NCBI GenBank assembly: GCA_963969365.1 | Contig: OZ017757.1 | Location: forward strand, 1,302,001-1,366,000 | DNA length: 64,000 nt | DNA from: Asterochloris sp. CNOR1 | Taxonomy: Eukaryota; Chlorophyta; Trebouxiophyceae; Trebouxiales; Trebouxiaceae | Direction: 5' to 3' | In this document: one piece after another, positions 1 to 11,700 of the stretch | Numbering within the stretch: position 1 is the stretch's first letter | Layout of the letters: the number at the start of each line of letters is the position of its first letter | Translations under genes and position numbers: made by a program | Notes under the pieces: model-generated | Told to the model about the DNA's origin: nothing | The model's input: only the letters and a program-made list of their open reading frames with translations | The model's database searches: none

Positions 1-3000
1 TGTGCCAGCATCACATGGGAGGGTGCGACATGTTGTGATCACCATGGCATGCACCTGATGCCCCATGACAAGTGCAACACAGCTAAGCTGTGCAAGCGCC
101 CACAGGCAAGCAGATCAGAGCTCAGACAGGACAGGACGCTCACCAGAAGTTCGGCCTCCCCTTCCTCTGCGGCCAGTGCCACTGCCAGCTCAGGCAGGGC
201 TGCTGCGGCTGCCTGCATTGCACAAAGGGCATAAGCTGACGCCCCACGCCAAGCACAACGCAGCTGGGTTGTGCAAATGCCCGCAGGCAAGCATACCACA
301 GCACAGAGAGGACAGGAGGCCCACCAGCAGCTCAACCTCCCACCCATCTGCAGCGCGGTCTGCAGGTCCCTGCATGACATGACGGGCCATTCACCTCTGC
401 CAGCATCACATGGGCGAGTGACGACATGTTGTGGTTACCATTGCATGCACCTGATGCCATAAGCTGATGCCCCACGCCAAGCACAACACAGCTGGGCTGT
501 GCAAGCGCCCACAGGCAAATACATCACAGCCCAGACAGGACGGGACGCTCACCAGGAGCTGGCTCCCCCAATCCTCAGCAGCCTGGGCGGCCGATGCCAC
601 CGCCTGCTCAGGCAGGACTGGTGCCGCTGCCTGCAGTGCACAATAGAGAGCATGGCTCCGTAGGAAGAAAAATGTTGACGCTGATGGTCATGATGTCATG
701 CCCCGTGAAACAGGCGCTGGAGAACAATGACGAACATGCCCAATAGGCACAGGCAGTGGAAAGTGCTGCCGCAGGCAGCCCTTCAAGCTGCAGGAGACAC
801 CCAGATGCAGTTGTCGAGCATTTGCCATCCACAACACAGCTCTTACCAGTTTGGGAGCAGCCTCCTCCTCTGCAGCCACCGCCCCTACCAGCTCCGGCAG
901 CGCGGCTGCAGCTCCCTGCATGACACGATGGGTTGTCCACCTCTGCCAGCATCATATGGGAGGGTGTCGACATGCTGTGATCACCATGGCATGCACCTGA
1001 TGGCAAAAGCTAATGCCCCACGCCAAGCACAACACAGCCGCGTTGTGCAAACGCCCACAGGCCAGCAGACCATGGCGCAGACAGGACAGGATGCTCACCA
1101 AGAGCTCCGTTTCCCATTCCTCTGCTGCCTGGTCTGCAGGTCCCTGCACGACACAATGGGTTGTTCATGATTTCAGCCCCCTGGCATGGCATCAGAGCAC
1201 ATGCTTCACCTGGGTCAGCAACAGACAGACCCTCACGAGGTGCAAAGCTGCATGGCTCAGCATGCTGTCCCACAAGCCTGCCGCTGTCACATCAAAGGTG
1301 CAACAATGCACCATGGGCGGCCGGCTATCCTGCCTTTCAATTCAATGCAAAGGCTCTCAGCAGACAACATGCGGCATTTACCAAAGCAGGGCAGGACAGC
1401 TGAGCAGCCCCCCACCCCCACCCCCTCCCCCCTGGGGGATCCCGGCCCCTGAGGTCACGGCTCACCATCAGATCTTGAAAATCCTCTCGGAGCAAAAGGT
1501 CCGACTCCAGGGTGATATCACTGGCTGACATGGCGCCGACCGCAAACTTAGGGCTGCAGGCAGACGAGATGGCTCATGAGGTGCCAGCAAAACATCAGAC
1601 CCTGAAAAGAACGAAGTCACTGAGTCACTTGCAGACCTGCAGGCAGACGAAACAGTCAGAACCTTCCAGCAGAGCACAAGCAACAGATCATTGTGCTGCT
1701 GACCAAGGCAAGCCTGCGAGCGGATGGAGAAGGGCCGGTGACTGCCGACAAGAGTCTGGGGCAGCAGGGCAGCCTTGATGATGGCAGTCTCCCTGTGAGC
1801 ATGACTGGCTCCCTGGCTGGGCTGCTCGGGCCCAGGGGAAAGCAGCATCCGACAGAACTCTCCCTGCAGCATCTGTGGCACAGCCTACAGACCAAGGCAC
1901 ACATGAGGTGGGGTTCAGGGCCTTCATCAATTCCAGCTGCACTTCAATTTTATCTCTAAACAATGTCATCTTGTTTTCTACTCACAGGTGAGGACCCATG
2001 TGTCGCAGCCTTTCAAATGCAAGCCACTGCAGCTCCATCTTGTCCAGCAGCTGTGGAGCGTCATCAAGCCACTCCTGAAAAGTTGGCCTGCAGCAGGTCG
2101 AAAGCATGCAGAATCAGGGACCTCTGCTGCCCTTCGGCCAATGCCCGCAATGAGTACCAGGGGCTGCCAAAGCAGCAGACAACAGCCCAAGCAACATTTC
2201 TCAGCAGACTTCTGCTGTGCGCTTTGCTGTGCAGTCCTCAGGCGGCAGCAGCAGATAATCACATCATGGCACAGAAGCACTGGGCTGCAGATTCTGCTGA
2301 TTTGCTCTGCAGCGCCTGCTGCAGGGGTATTGGGAAAGCCCACTCAGGCGATGGCTACAAGGCTACACCCCTGCCCTATGCTGCCCTCAGGGGTCAGTTG
2401 CAGGTGCCTGGCCCATACCAGTACCAGGTGCAGACAGGTACCAACAGGTGCTCGGCAGGGACACTACGCAGATGAGATTCTGGGCGGCAGTCACAAAATT
2501 CCTGCGGCACTGCGCTCAGTGGCAGCGGCCAAATTTGCAAACACCTTTTGGGCTGATGCGGCAACCAAAGCAAGCAAAATTAACAGGAGCTCGGAAAGGC
2601 TGACATCAGGCACCAGCCGCATGGACAGAAACCCTTGGCACTCACATGTCACAGAGCTGCTTCTCCGCTGCCCGGGGGCTCTTCTCCACCTCATACCAGT
2701 CCACCCCATTCATCACATGCTGCTTCCACAGCATACCCAGCAGAAAGGTGGGCTGAAAGTTCCTGCACGGCACTTCTGCCTGTCAGCAGGTGTAAGATGC
2801 TGGAGGTTGAAACTGATTGGCAGTTGCACGAGAAGCCCATGCAGGCCATGAGCCCACTTTCAGTACCTGCAACCATGACACTGGGCATGTCTGCACCCAG
2901 GCAAGCCGCTGTCCAGCGGACTGTTGGTACTGCTGCCCAGCAGTCATCTGCCTGCCAGCAAGCCAGCAACATGCCTACTGCTTTAAGGGCTCACAGCTCC

Positions 3001-4323
3001 AGCACTGCACTGGCACTATGTGCAGTCACCACTGGCGCCTGACATGACTGCTCTCTTGTCAGTGTAGACACATATCCATGCACAGACATGCACAGCTGCT
3101 GTACGACATGCCAGACACAGCGACAATGTATGCATTCACACCTGCAGCAGCGCCCTCATGACATGCCAAAGACTTGGTGTGCCCTGCCTGGCTGAAGACT
3201 CTAGCACCAATAGCACTCACATCGTTTGCTGCTCCAGGAACACCTCCACGCTTCTGTTGTGTGCAGTCGCGAGCAGGCGTTGGAGGTAGTCGGTGTCCCC
3301 ACCATGCCGCCTCACGTGGTCAAGCCTTCGTTGCACCTCATCCATCAGGTGCCCCAGGTTGGCCTGCTGCCCACGCAGAGCGATCGCACGCTCGCCGCTT
3401 GCGTCCTGCGTCTGCCTTAGAAGCTCCTCTTTCTTGCACAACTCCGCCTCCAGGTCGTCAACTAGAAAATGGGCTTGCTGCAGCCTGCAGGGCAGCGCAG
3501 ATATAACAGTGACATTGCGATCATTGCTGCACATGCAGGTCCTGTTCCTGTCTCAGCTGCTGCCCCTGTGGTGCAGAGTGGCCAGGTTGGGTCCTCTCAA
3601 GTACAATCCAATCAACCTGCAGGGCAGGGCAGCATTTCCGCTCAGCTGGACTCCAGGATTCTGCCTCAGAATGCCGTGCAGCCCCATGAGGAGGTGATTG
3701 TAAGGTGTGCTGTGCACCCTGCAGGGTGCAGCAAACAGTACACGGTGACATGGATGGGCTTGCGCTGCATGCACCTGCCTCAAATGCAGGGCGCACAGAT
3801 GCACAACAGACTTCAGAAAGCGAAATTGCATTGAGCAGTGGTCCAGAGAGGTGATGCTGACTTGTACTGCCTCCAGGCTGCAGGGCAGGACAGCGCTACA
3901 TGGTGCTGCAGGCTGTGCCTGTGGTCGGCCTGTGCTGCACATGCTGCTGGTCTTGACCGGCGCACCCTGCAATTTGTGTTGCAGCATTTCGGAGACCAGT
4001 TGCAGCAACTCCTGTAGGATTTATGCCGTGCAGAGATATCAAGGCTGCAGGAGGTGCTCATGGTGAATGTTAACATAAAGTTCAACTCACTCATTGGCCA
4101 GCTGCTGGTTCTCCTGCTGCAATTGAAGTCTCTGCCGCTGCTGCTGCTGGTAGCGTGCCTGCAGCAGGAGCCATGATGAATTTTGCCCACCAGGGTGCAA
4201 CGGCCTGCTGGTGACCATGCAGACCCTCCTCACCCTGATGGCCCCTGCGGCTGCTCCTGTGAACAGGGTTCCCAAGCCTGCGGCAACCATCACCAGCCCA
4301 GGCGCATTTCTGTGCGAGGACAT
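1..4323 (-). CDS. Unrecognised membrane-anchored coiled-coil protein, 3' end beyond window
   Basis: I do not recognise the family. Exons read (high to low): 4323-4234, 4158-4091, 3484-3221, 2762-2646, 2087-1986, 1553-1466, then five small in-phase exons 1143-1099, 915-847, 630-553, 369-325, 212-144. Phases agree at every junction (0, 2, 2, 2, 2, 0, 0...), and donors are mostly GTGAGT or GTGAGC, which argues strongly for one gene. The start ATG at 4323 gives a short hydrophobic segment (GLVMVAAGLGTLFTGAAAGA), likely a signal anchor or transit segment. A Gln/Leu-rich coiled coil follows (YQQQQRQRLQLQQENQQLAN, then DDLEAELCKKEELLRQ), then a Trp/Glu-rich region (WYEVEKSPRAAEKQL, EWLDDAPQLLDKMELQWLAF) and Ala/Glu-rich repeats. 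The reading frame stays open upstream of the ATG, so an earlier 5' exon is possible. The stop lies left of the window. Confidence 0.68.
144..1143 (-). repeat. Array of five duplicated, in-phase mini-exons
   Basis: Five segments (1143-1099, 915-847, 630-553, 369-325, 212-144) each lie between a TGCAG acceptor and a GTGAGC, GTAAGA or GTGGGC donor. All are multiples of three and open in phase 0. They fall into two types: a 15-codon type starting GPAD and ending ELL, and a 23-26-codon type containing AALPEL or PVLPEQ. The flanking intron sequence is also repeated (for example the segments near 57, 235, 468 and 1012, which share CCACGCCAAGCACAACNCAG). The order is short, long, long, short, long. 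They may be genuine repeated exons, alternatives, or partly decayed copies. Confidence 0.75.
1408..1432. repeat. C-rich tract (G-rich on the coding strand)
   Basis: Runs of five to six C separated by A or T, in the intron after exon 1553-1466 of the coiled-coil gene. On the transcribed strand this is a G-run tract able to form a quadruplex. No coding potential. Confidence 0.8.
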
Positions 4324-5764
4324 GATCAATGCCTTCGCCGCTGTCGTCAATAAAACCGTGTCAGAGATAAAGGCACTAGCACGGAAGTCAGCAGAGTCTG
4401 CAACACGGATGATGACACTGGCTCAGCCAGCTATTAATTTAAGTTATCTTGTAGCCTCAATGAAGGGGCATGGGACTGCATGCAGATCGAACAGATCAGT
4501 ACACGGAGCTCGTAAAGGGGTACGAATCTATTACAAGTCAGAATATCACATGGCTTTGCCCGGCAGGTCAAAGAAGCAGCTGGTGGATCAGGGGACTCCC
4601 ACGGCACATAGAACTGTCAATTAAGTGTCTGTTTCCCATTTAGGCTCAGTCATAGGCATGCTGGAGCAGTGCTGCCCTGACAAAGGTTGCAATCTGGTTG
4701 GAAATTGCGAAAAAGCTCAACAAGGACTGCTGCGGCTGAGCAAAGAGGTGGCTGTGGGCAGATCGGAGGTCTGCAAAGCCTGGGCAGTGATGCAACGTGT
4801 GTTCCGCTCATCTTCCATGGCACTGGGTGACCTGCAAATGCTTCCTTTGAAGCTGGGGCGAATGGTGGCTGCCAGTCTGCACCAGCAACTGGTGACTGCT
4901 GCGTCTGATGCTGGCAAAGGCTTTGCGCAGCCGGAAGCCTCTGATCTTCAATAAATACAGCTGCATGTCGTGAACTGTGCTGAGACCCCGCATCTGTATG
5001 TAGGTGGTCACAGGGGCTCCCTGAAGCGCGGCTCATGTCGCTTCCTGCTGGGGGCTGTGTCAGCGCTGCCCATGTGGGCTGCATTGCACCGAATGGCGCA
5101 CCTGAGCGGTCGTGGTGGCGTGCCAGCTGGCACTGCAGGCTCCAGACACCAGCATACATGGCCCACAGCTCTCGAACCTCTTTTTAGGGCTCCTGAGATG
5201 CTGCCTGAACCTGTTCCCCTGCCGTTGCCAGATCACTGACTAAGGGTGTCTGCCAGACTCAGCAAGTGCAATCAGGGTCTGCATATGCCGGTGCACGCCA
5301 AGGAGCCTGCACAGAAAATGCACACGCAGGGGCTCAGTCTGCGTTGTGGGCCATATCACATCCCAGTGGTCCCAGAACCACACTTCACACCCATAGCTCA
5401 GTACAGGCAGCACCAGTGCATAAAAACAACCTGCAGGTGCGGTGGAACATGTCAAGTTGATCTGAGCATATTGTTCATGACCTTTAGTGCATGCTCTCGG
5501 GACTCCCCGGAGGCAGCATACACATGATTTGCTTCCGGTGCATCACTCGATTTCTGGCCCGGGCCAGGAGTTCTTATGGTGTTGAGGATCCGTTGCAACA
5601 GGCAATCGAGTGGGCCTATAGTTAGGTCAGACGCTGACTTTCGTGCAGAGCTGCCCATCCACGCAGTCGATCATGCTCAGAATGGAGTGAGGGTACTGTG
5701 GCTGTTGTGATCACAGACTTTTGAGCTCAGATCTGCACGCTGACTTTGCCAGGGGCATGCGAGC
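4324..5764. other. Intergenic region between divergent genes
   Basis: This stretch separates the start of the minus-strand coiled-coil gene from the start of PNPase. Apart from the retrotransposon fragment at 5240-5455 I find no exon with family support. A plus-strand ORF at 4625-4954 (109 codons) has no recognisable motif. Promoters of both genes probably lie here. Confidence 0.6.
5240..5455 (-). mobile_element. Fragment of non-LTR retrotransposon reverse transcriptase (C-terminal part)
   Basis: A 71-residue open frame on the minus strand reads YALVLPVLSYGCEVWFW and then LRVHFLCRLLGVHRHMQTLI followed by ALAESGRHP. The pattern L-V-x-P-V-L-x-Y-G-x-E-V-W, followed after about 20 residues by a basic LLGV...L-x-E-x-G-R-x-P block, is typical of the region just after the RT domain of LINE elements. 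No upstream catalytic RT motif and no endonuclease is visible nearby, so this is a dead, truncated remnant. Its ends are not defined. Confidence 0.6.
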
Positions 5765-8700
5765 ATGCTTGGCAGGCGGCTGCAGGGGGTGCTCGCTCAC
5801 CATTTGTCACAGCTTGGACATCTGGTGGCCAGTCCTGAGTGGAGCCATGCAGGTAGGAGAGGGGCCTGCATGACCTCTGCGGTTGACTTTCTTGGACTTC
5901 CTGCCTTGCAGCAAATTCTGTTGACGCTCTCCGTAGGGGTGCCTCAATCTTGCCAACATGCTGCTTGTAAAGGGAGCCTGACAGAACCCGCCAGCACTGT
6001 CTCTGGACGTAGCCTGCTGCGGGCTGCACAGCGCCTGGCTGCCGCTGCCAGTCCTGCCGAGGAGCCCTTGACCAGCAGCGCAGAAGCTGGGCCTGCCAGT
6101 GCCGCTCAGGCGGGCCGCAGCGCCGATGCAACAGAGAGTGCAGAGTCCCCAGGTCAGCTTGTGCTGTTGAGGTCTGCCGCTGTGTGCGAGGTGCCACAGG
6201 CTCGCCCTGTGGAGCTGCCTGCTGAGCACAACAGGATGTGCAGCCTCCCCTGTGCTGTGCATGCTGCGTACCTGGCAGCTACAGCATGACTGCTTCGAGG
6301 GTCTGGCTCAAGACCGCATGCACTGCGCGTCCGTTGCAGGTGCCAGTCATGCTGCCACTCGTGCTGCCACTCGGACTGCCACCACATTCTGCATGCTGAC
6401 ACGCATGTGCTGATACAGGGGACCTCGGCAGCAGCGGTGGCAGCAGCAGCCACGGGACCAGCAGCCACAGGCGCTCAGATCCCAGGGTGGCCAAGGCAGC
6501 TGTCAACCTCAGCGACATGGTCACCACGTTCGAGTCGGGGCGCATGGCCCTGTTTGCCAATGGCAGCTGCCTCACCAAGGCTGGCAAGACCCACGTGCTG
6601 GCCACCGCCGCCTGCAGCCAGCTGCCCAACGACACGCCCTCCTTCCAGAGGGCCCGCTCCATGATTCAGGTGCAGCACTGCTACCTGGGGCGCAGATTTG
6701 TTGGTCTATGACCGACATGCCTTGTTGCAGAGGGCTTAGTCCGTGCTTGGGGATCTCCCCCGCTAGGAGGCAGTTGGGTGGGGAATTTTGGGTGAGGGCT
6801 GCAGGCACAAGCCTGGCGGTGCAGACCACGGTGTGGGCGGAGCTCAGAAAGAGGCTGCTCAACGGCAAGCATTGCTGCATTGAGCACACTGAGCCTCCAG
6901 GTCAGTGTTGCGCTTGACAGCTCACCCAGCCTGAGGTGCAGTGCGCCCATGCGCCATCTGTGGTGCCTACGACCCACAGAAGAGCCTGCATTGCCAGCAG
7001 TAATCGTGTTGCGATGAGGTTATGTGTCTTGGGTGCATGCTGCAGGCAAGATGTCACAGAACGCAGGCCAACCAGAACACAGACCAGCATGCTGCTATTG
7101 AGTCCACTGCCAATACCAGGGCATGTTGGCTGCAATGTAACGCACCCCGAATGGCACACCATGGGCAATGTGCCGTTCAGCTGAGCCTGCCGCGGCACAG
7201 CAGGCTGCCACCTCATCACATGCACCCTTTGCCGCGCATCAGATTGTCACCGCAGGATTGCGTGCGCTCTGTGCTGCACCAAAACCTGTACACCTGCAGC
7301 ACTCCTCTGCTGCACAGCAACTTCCACCATGCCAGGGTGCCACTCGTGCTGCACCGTGAGAGTCTGTGCACACAAAGCTGCTGGCTGCAGTTTGACTACC
7401 GGGAGCGAGCGCATGCCGTCGGCAAGATGCCGCGCAGCCGCACCCAGAAGGAGTTCAGCCACTCAGATCGGGAGGTGGCTGTCTCAGCTCTGATGGACCG
7501 GGCCTTCAGGCCCCTATTCCCTCCAGGGTTCAGCCGCTTCTGCCAGGTGAGGCCTGGCAGTGCATTGCTCCCAGCCCAGCTGGGAGGTACCCACCTTGGC
7601 CGTCACGCCGCTGTTGCCCCAAGGGTTCAGCCGCTGTTGCCAGGTGAGCCTTATTTGTGTGGCCCTGATGGGAGAGGGTCGAGTCAGCCCTCGATCTTGC
7701 CCTGTAAGCTCATGTTGGGGACTCACGTTTCCTGCCCCCACAGCAGTGCCCCTGCCCGCTGCTGCCTAGTCCCTGCAGCTGCCTCCAGCCCATGTGGCAG
7801 GTCAGCTCTCAGGGAGCTTGCCTGCAAGCCACTGTTTTCCCAGGGTGCAGCCGCTTCTGCTGGGCAAGCCCTGCTCGCTGCCTCTGCCGCTGTCTCTTGC
7901 AGGCTGCAGCAGCCTCTTGTTGGACACCTTACTGCAAGCTCTTGGTGAGGTGCACATGTAGTCAGCTGCTGGCAGATTATGCCTACGTAGGCTGGTACCC
8001 GCCAGAGCCTGCGAACAAGGTGCTGCAGGCCGCAAGCTGCTCTTACAGTGCCATTCTTGGTCCCAACAGCTCTAACAATAGCGTCCGCAGATAGCCAGAT
8101 CCACATTGTTGTGCTTGCTCAATGGACCTGTTCATGTATCAAGGCCCACAGCAGCCACGCTGTGATCTCTGCCACTAAGGTGTGCACGGACACGCGGCCT
8201 GTCCCTTGCCTGCGCCTGTCTGCTTTGCCCAGACATGTTCGTATGCCCAAGACAGCAATGCATGCCAGGATGCAGGGTACAGCAAGATTGACTAGTCCTG
8301 GACCGTCTGCTTTGCCCAGCCATGCTGGCATGCCCACCTCAACACCTGCCATGCTGCAGATCACCGCTAATGTGCTGTGCACCGATGGGCAGATCGATCC
8401 AGACGTGGTCGCCATAAACGCCGTCTCAGCTGCCCTGTCCATCTCCAACATTCCCTGGGCCGGGCCCCTGGCTGCTGTCAGGGTGACGAGGACTGAAATG
8501 GGTTCAGCTGATGGCACTCTGACGGCAGCTCCCACACTTGACGACCAGCGCTCCTCAGGGCTGAACCTGCTATATGTCGGCACAGCAGACAAGGCCTTGT
8601 TGGTGGACTTCCAGGTGAAGTGCGCAGGGGCCAGCTTTGGTTTGCACTGGAAATGCACTTTCTGAAATCTGGGGACAGCAGCAGCTAAAACGGTGAAGTG

Positions 8701-11700
8701 AGCTGAACCTGCCCGAAAACATGTGAGTCTGCTGTATGCTGACACATCGGACACGGCCTTGCTCAAGGACTTCCCTGTACACTGCTCAATGTGCAGGTTT
8801 GGTGACTGTGTGTGGGCTTGACGGTCACAGCTGCTGCACAATGGCTTGGCAACGAATCTTCTGTTGATAGGCTCTCACGTTGTTGTCCTGGCGGCGGGGC
8901 CAGTTTTGCTGCATCCCATACTGACCAGCCCAGCATCAGCCCTGCGGAGCCAGTCTCCAATCAAAGCGCTAACTCACTGTGGCGCTGTGCTGATGGGGCA
9001 GCAATGAGCTCTGTCCAGTTGGCATGCACTCCTTGCACCCATTTCTGCACTTTTGCACCAGTCAGGCAGAGCCCATCCAGGTAGCCTCACAGGCAGGGCG
9101 ATACACAGAGCCTCTTGCCGTCAGGGTGAGCCAGTGTTTGCAGTGATACATCCAGCAACGTCTGGCAAGGTTTAGCATGAACCCCCAGCAGCACGTTCCC
9201 CTGTGCACCAAGTGCTGGCGTGTTCCTTCTGCGCCTGCAGCTCCCCTGCAGGCCTGGCCAGACTGAGCATGCAGCAACCCCAACCCCCTCTTTCCTGAAG
9301 CATAGATAGATAAGAACAGCAACAGGGTGCACAATGCTTGCCTGCATGTCTGTGACACAGGTCCAGCATTCCCCTGGTCACATGCAGCGTGAAAGGCACC
9401 CCACCCCACCTTCCGCAGAAGTGCCTCAATAGACCTGTACCCTGTCTGCAGGGTGAGGAGGTGTTTGAGACCGAGCTCCAGCATGCCCTCAAGTTTGCGC
9501 ACAGCCAGGTCAAGCTGATCATCGCCGCTCAGCAGCAGCTGAGGGCCGAGGCTGGCCAGGAGCCCATGCGCGTAGAGCTGAGCGGGGCTGACCCCTCAGC
9601 AGCCCACAACGTGGAGGCCTATGCGCTCCCCGTGGTGCAGGAGGTCCTCAGCAACCCTGACAGCACCCCGGCCGAGCAGCTTGTGGGGCTGAGAGAGGCC
9701 CAGCAGCGCACTCTGGACCACCTGAAAGCTCGGGGCCGGTACCGACATGCGGTGAGCTTCAACGGTGACGTCAGGGTTTGTACACTCAGGGGGAGCACCT
9801 TCAAGTTTCCTTGAGCTGTTGGGACGACCTTCAGGGACCAATTTGACCTAGATCAGCCGCCTGTGGGCCTGAGAGTGGCGCGGCATACACACCGGACAAG
9901 TTGAAGGCTTGGGGCAGCTACCGCCATCCAGAGAGTCGCAGGCCATCACAACCGACCAGATGTGACTGCTTCACATTCTGCACAGAGCAGTGACGGAACA
10001 GCTGGCAGCGGCCATCCTCAGTCTCGCCCATGGACACCTCCACACTCGCAGCGCATGCAGTCCAGTTCTGGCCGGGCGCTTCTGGGTGCACCTTTGCCAT
10101 GAGCAGCCTGGAGACCTGGCCGTTCAGGACAGCTGGCATGTTTCTGTTACCTTGCATCACTGCTTGCCACTCACCAAGCGCCATGCATGTCTCAAGGCAC
10201 CTCCTGTTCAACACCTGGAAAGGGCTGCCTGTCTCTGCTGCCAACAGGGTGCTGTGACTGCGTGCAGCCTCTGCGCATCCCTGGCACCGGCTGCGCCTCC
10301 CAGGTTGACATAGACTACTGCTGGCCAGCCATCCAGGCAGCAGTGCTGCGCGACATGGTGCTGCGCCACAACCGGCGCCCCGATGGGCGGGGGCTCCATG
10401 ACCTGCGCACCAACAACTATGAGGTGGGGAACCCTCCATCGTCTAGTTTTGTGAGTGGGCAGGGTCTTCACGCATTGGGCACGAACGGCTATGAGGCAGG
10501 AATTTTTCAGGTGTGTGTTTGCTGCATGTCCGTGGTGCTGCCACAGAGGGCTTTCTGACGGATGGGCTGCCTGACTTGTGCGCCAACATCAAGCCTGAGA
10601 TGGGAGATTGGCTCGAACAATTTCTACACCATGTCTGTGTGACCCCAGCCCCAAAGCCTCGTGCACTGCTCAGCCCTGAACACCTGGCAGATTGCTCACA
10701 GGTCTGAGGCTCACAGCATTGGCCATTGTCTGTCCCGCACCTCTGCACCTGTCTGGCCATTGTCTATCCCGCACCTCTGCACCTGTCTGCACAACAGCCT
10801 TTAAGTTTGCTCTCAGTCCTGGCTGGCAGCTTGCAACAAGTGTCATGCAGGCATGCGACTTGACAGGCATGGTGCCCTGCTGCACGGTCCCAGGCATGGT
10901 GCCCTGTTGCACTGTTCCACCGCTGGCATTGCTGCCCATGGCTGCTGCAGAAGAAAAGCATCCCTATGGTGCACGGCTCCATGTGGGACCCATGGGCATC
11001 ACTCAAAGCCAGCGTGTGGCAGCCCCACCAGCTGCTGCAGGTGGACAGCATCCCTGCGGTGCAGGTGTTCACCTTAAACACCCAGGATCCCAAGCAAGAC
11101 CGGTCTCTAGCACTTCATGAGCATCGGCCTGGCTGCTGCAGGTCGACAGCATTCCAGTGGTGCACGGGTCCACCCTGAACACTCAGGGTAACACGCAGAG
11201 CTTGGTGACAGCCACAATCGGCGGTGACACAGCGTTCAAGTTTGTGGACTCACTCCACGAGCGCCCGCAACTGATGGTGCAGTACAGCGCTCGCACCTTT
11301 GCCAGCATTGAGGTGAGCCCCCATGCACTGTGAAAAAATCGCCAGCAGCCGTTTGAAATCAGTTCCCGGTTCGGCCTGGGCAACCTTTCCAGCACCAAGG
11401 TGAGCACCTCCAGATCTGGGAGTCTGAGGAGCCACAGGTGGCTACGTGATGCGCCCTCTGCAAGTACCCTCACGGATGCTGCTATGCAGCATGCGCATTT
11501 GTGCCAGCCTTGAGGTGGGCCCCTGTGCAGTGTGGGAAGTACTGTGATGCCTGTGTTGGGAAGTGTCATGTGACTGCCTGGCAAAGGAGTCAGGCTTTGT
11601 GCACAGACGGTGCAGTGCAGTGGTCACACCTGAGCTCTTCCAGTGAGCTCCTGAATGCTGAGTAACAGCACTGAGCTGAGACAGTCGTCCATGGCGTGCA

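Noticed and set aside
50-1170. CRISPR-like array
   Set aside because: The repeats are long, uneven and spaced irregularly, and each contains an exon with splice sites; the genome is eukaryotic.
1704-1863. Possible extra exon of the coiled-coil gene (QGEFCRMLLSPGPEQP...)
   Set aside because: It has a usable acceptor and donor, but its 160-nt length breaks the frame between the neighbouring exons, which join perfectly without it.
4625-4954. Plus-strand ORF of 109 codons in the intergenic region
   Set aside because: No motif, no splice partner and no family resemblance; left as unsupported.
7022-7948. Long plus-strand ORF of 308 codons
   Set aside because: It runs through introns and exon 3 of PNPase; only the part at 7391-7546 is real coding sequence, and the rest has no family match.
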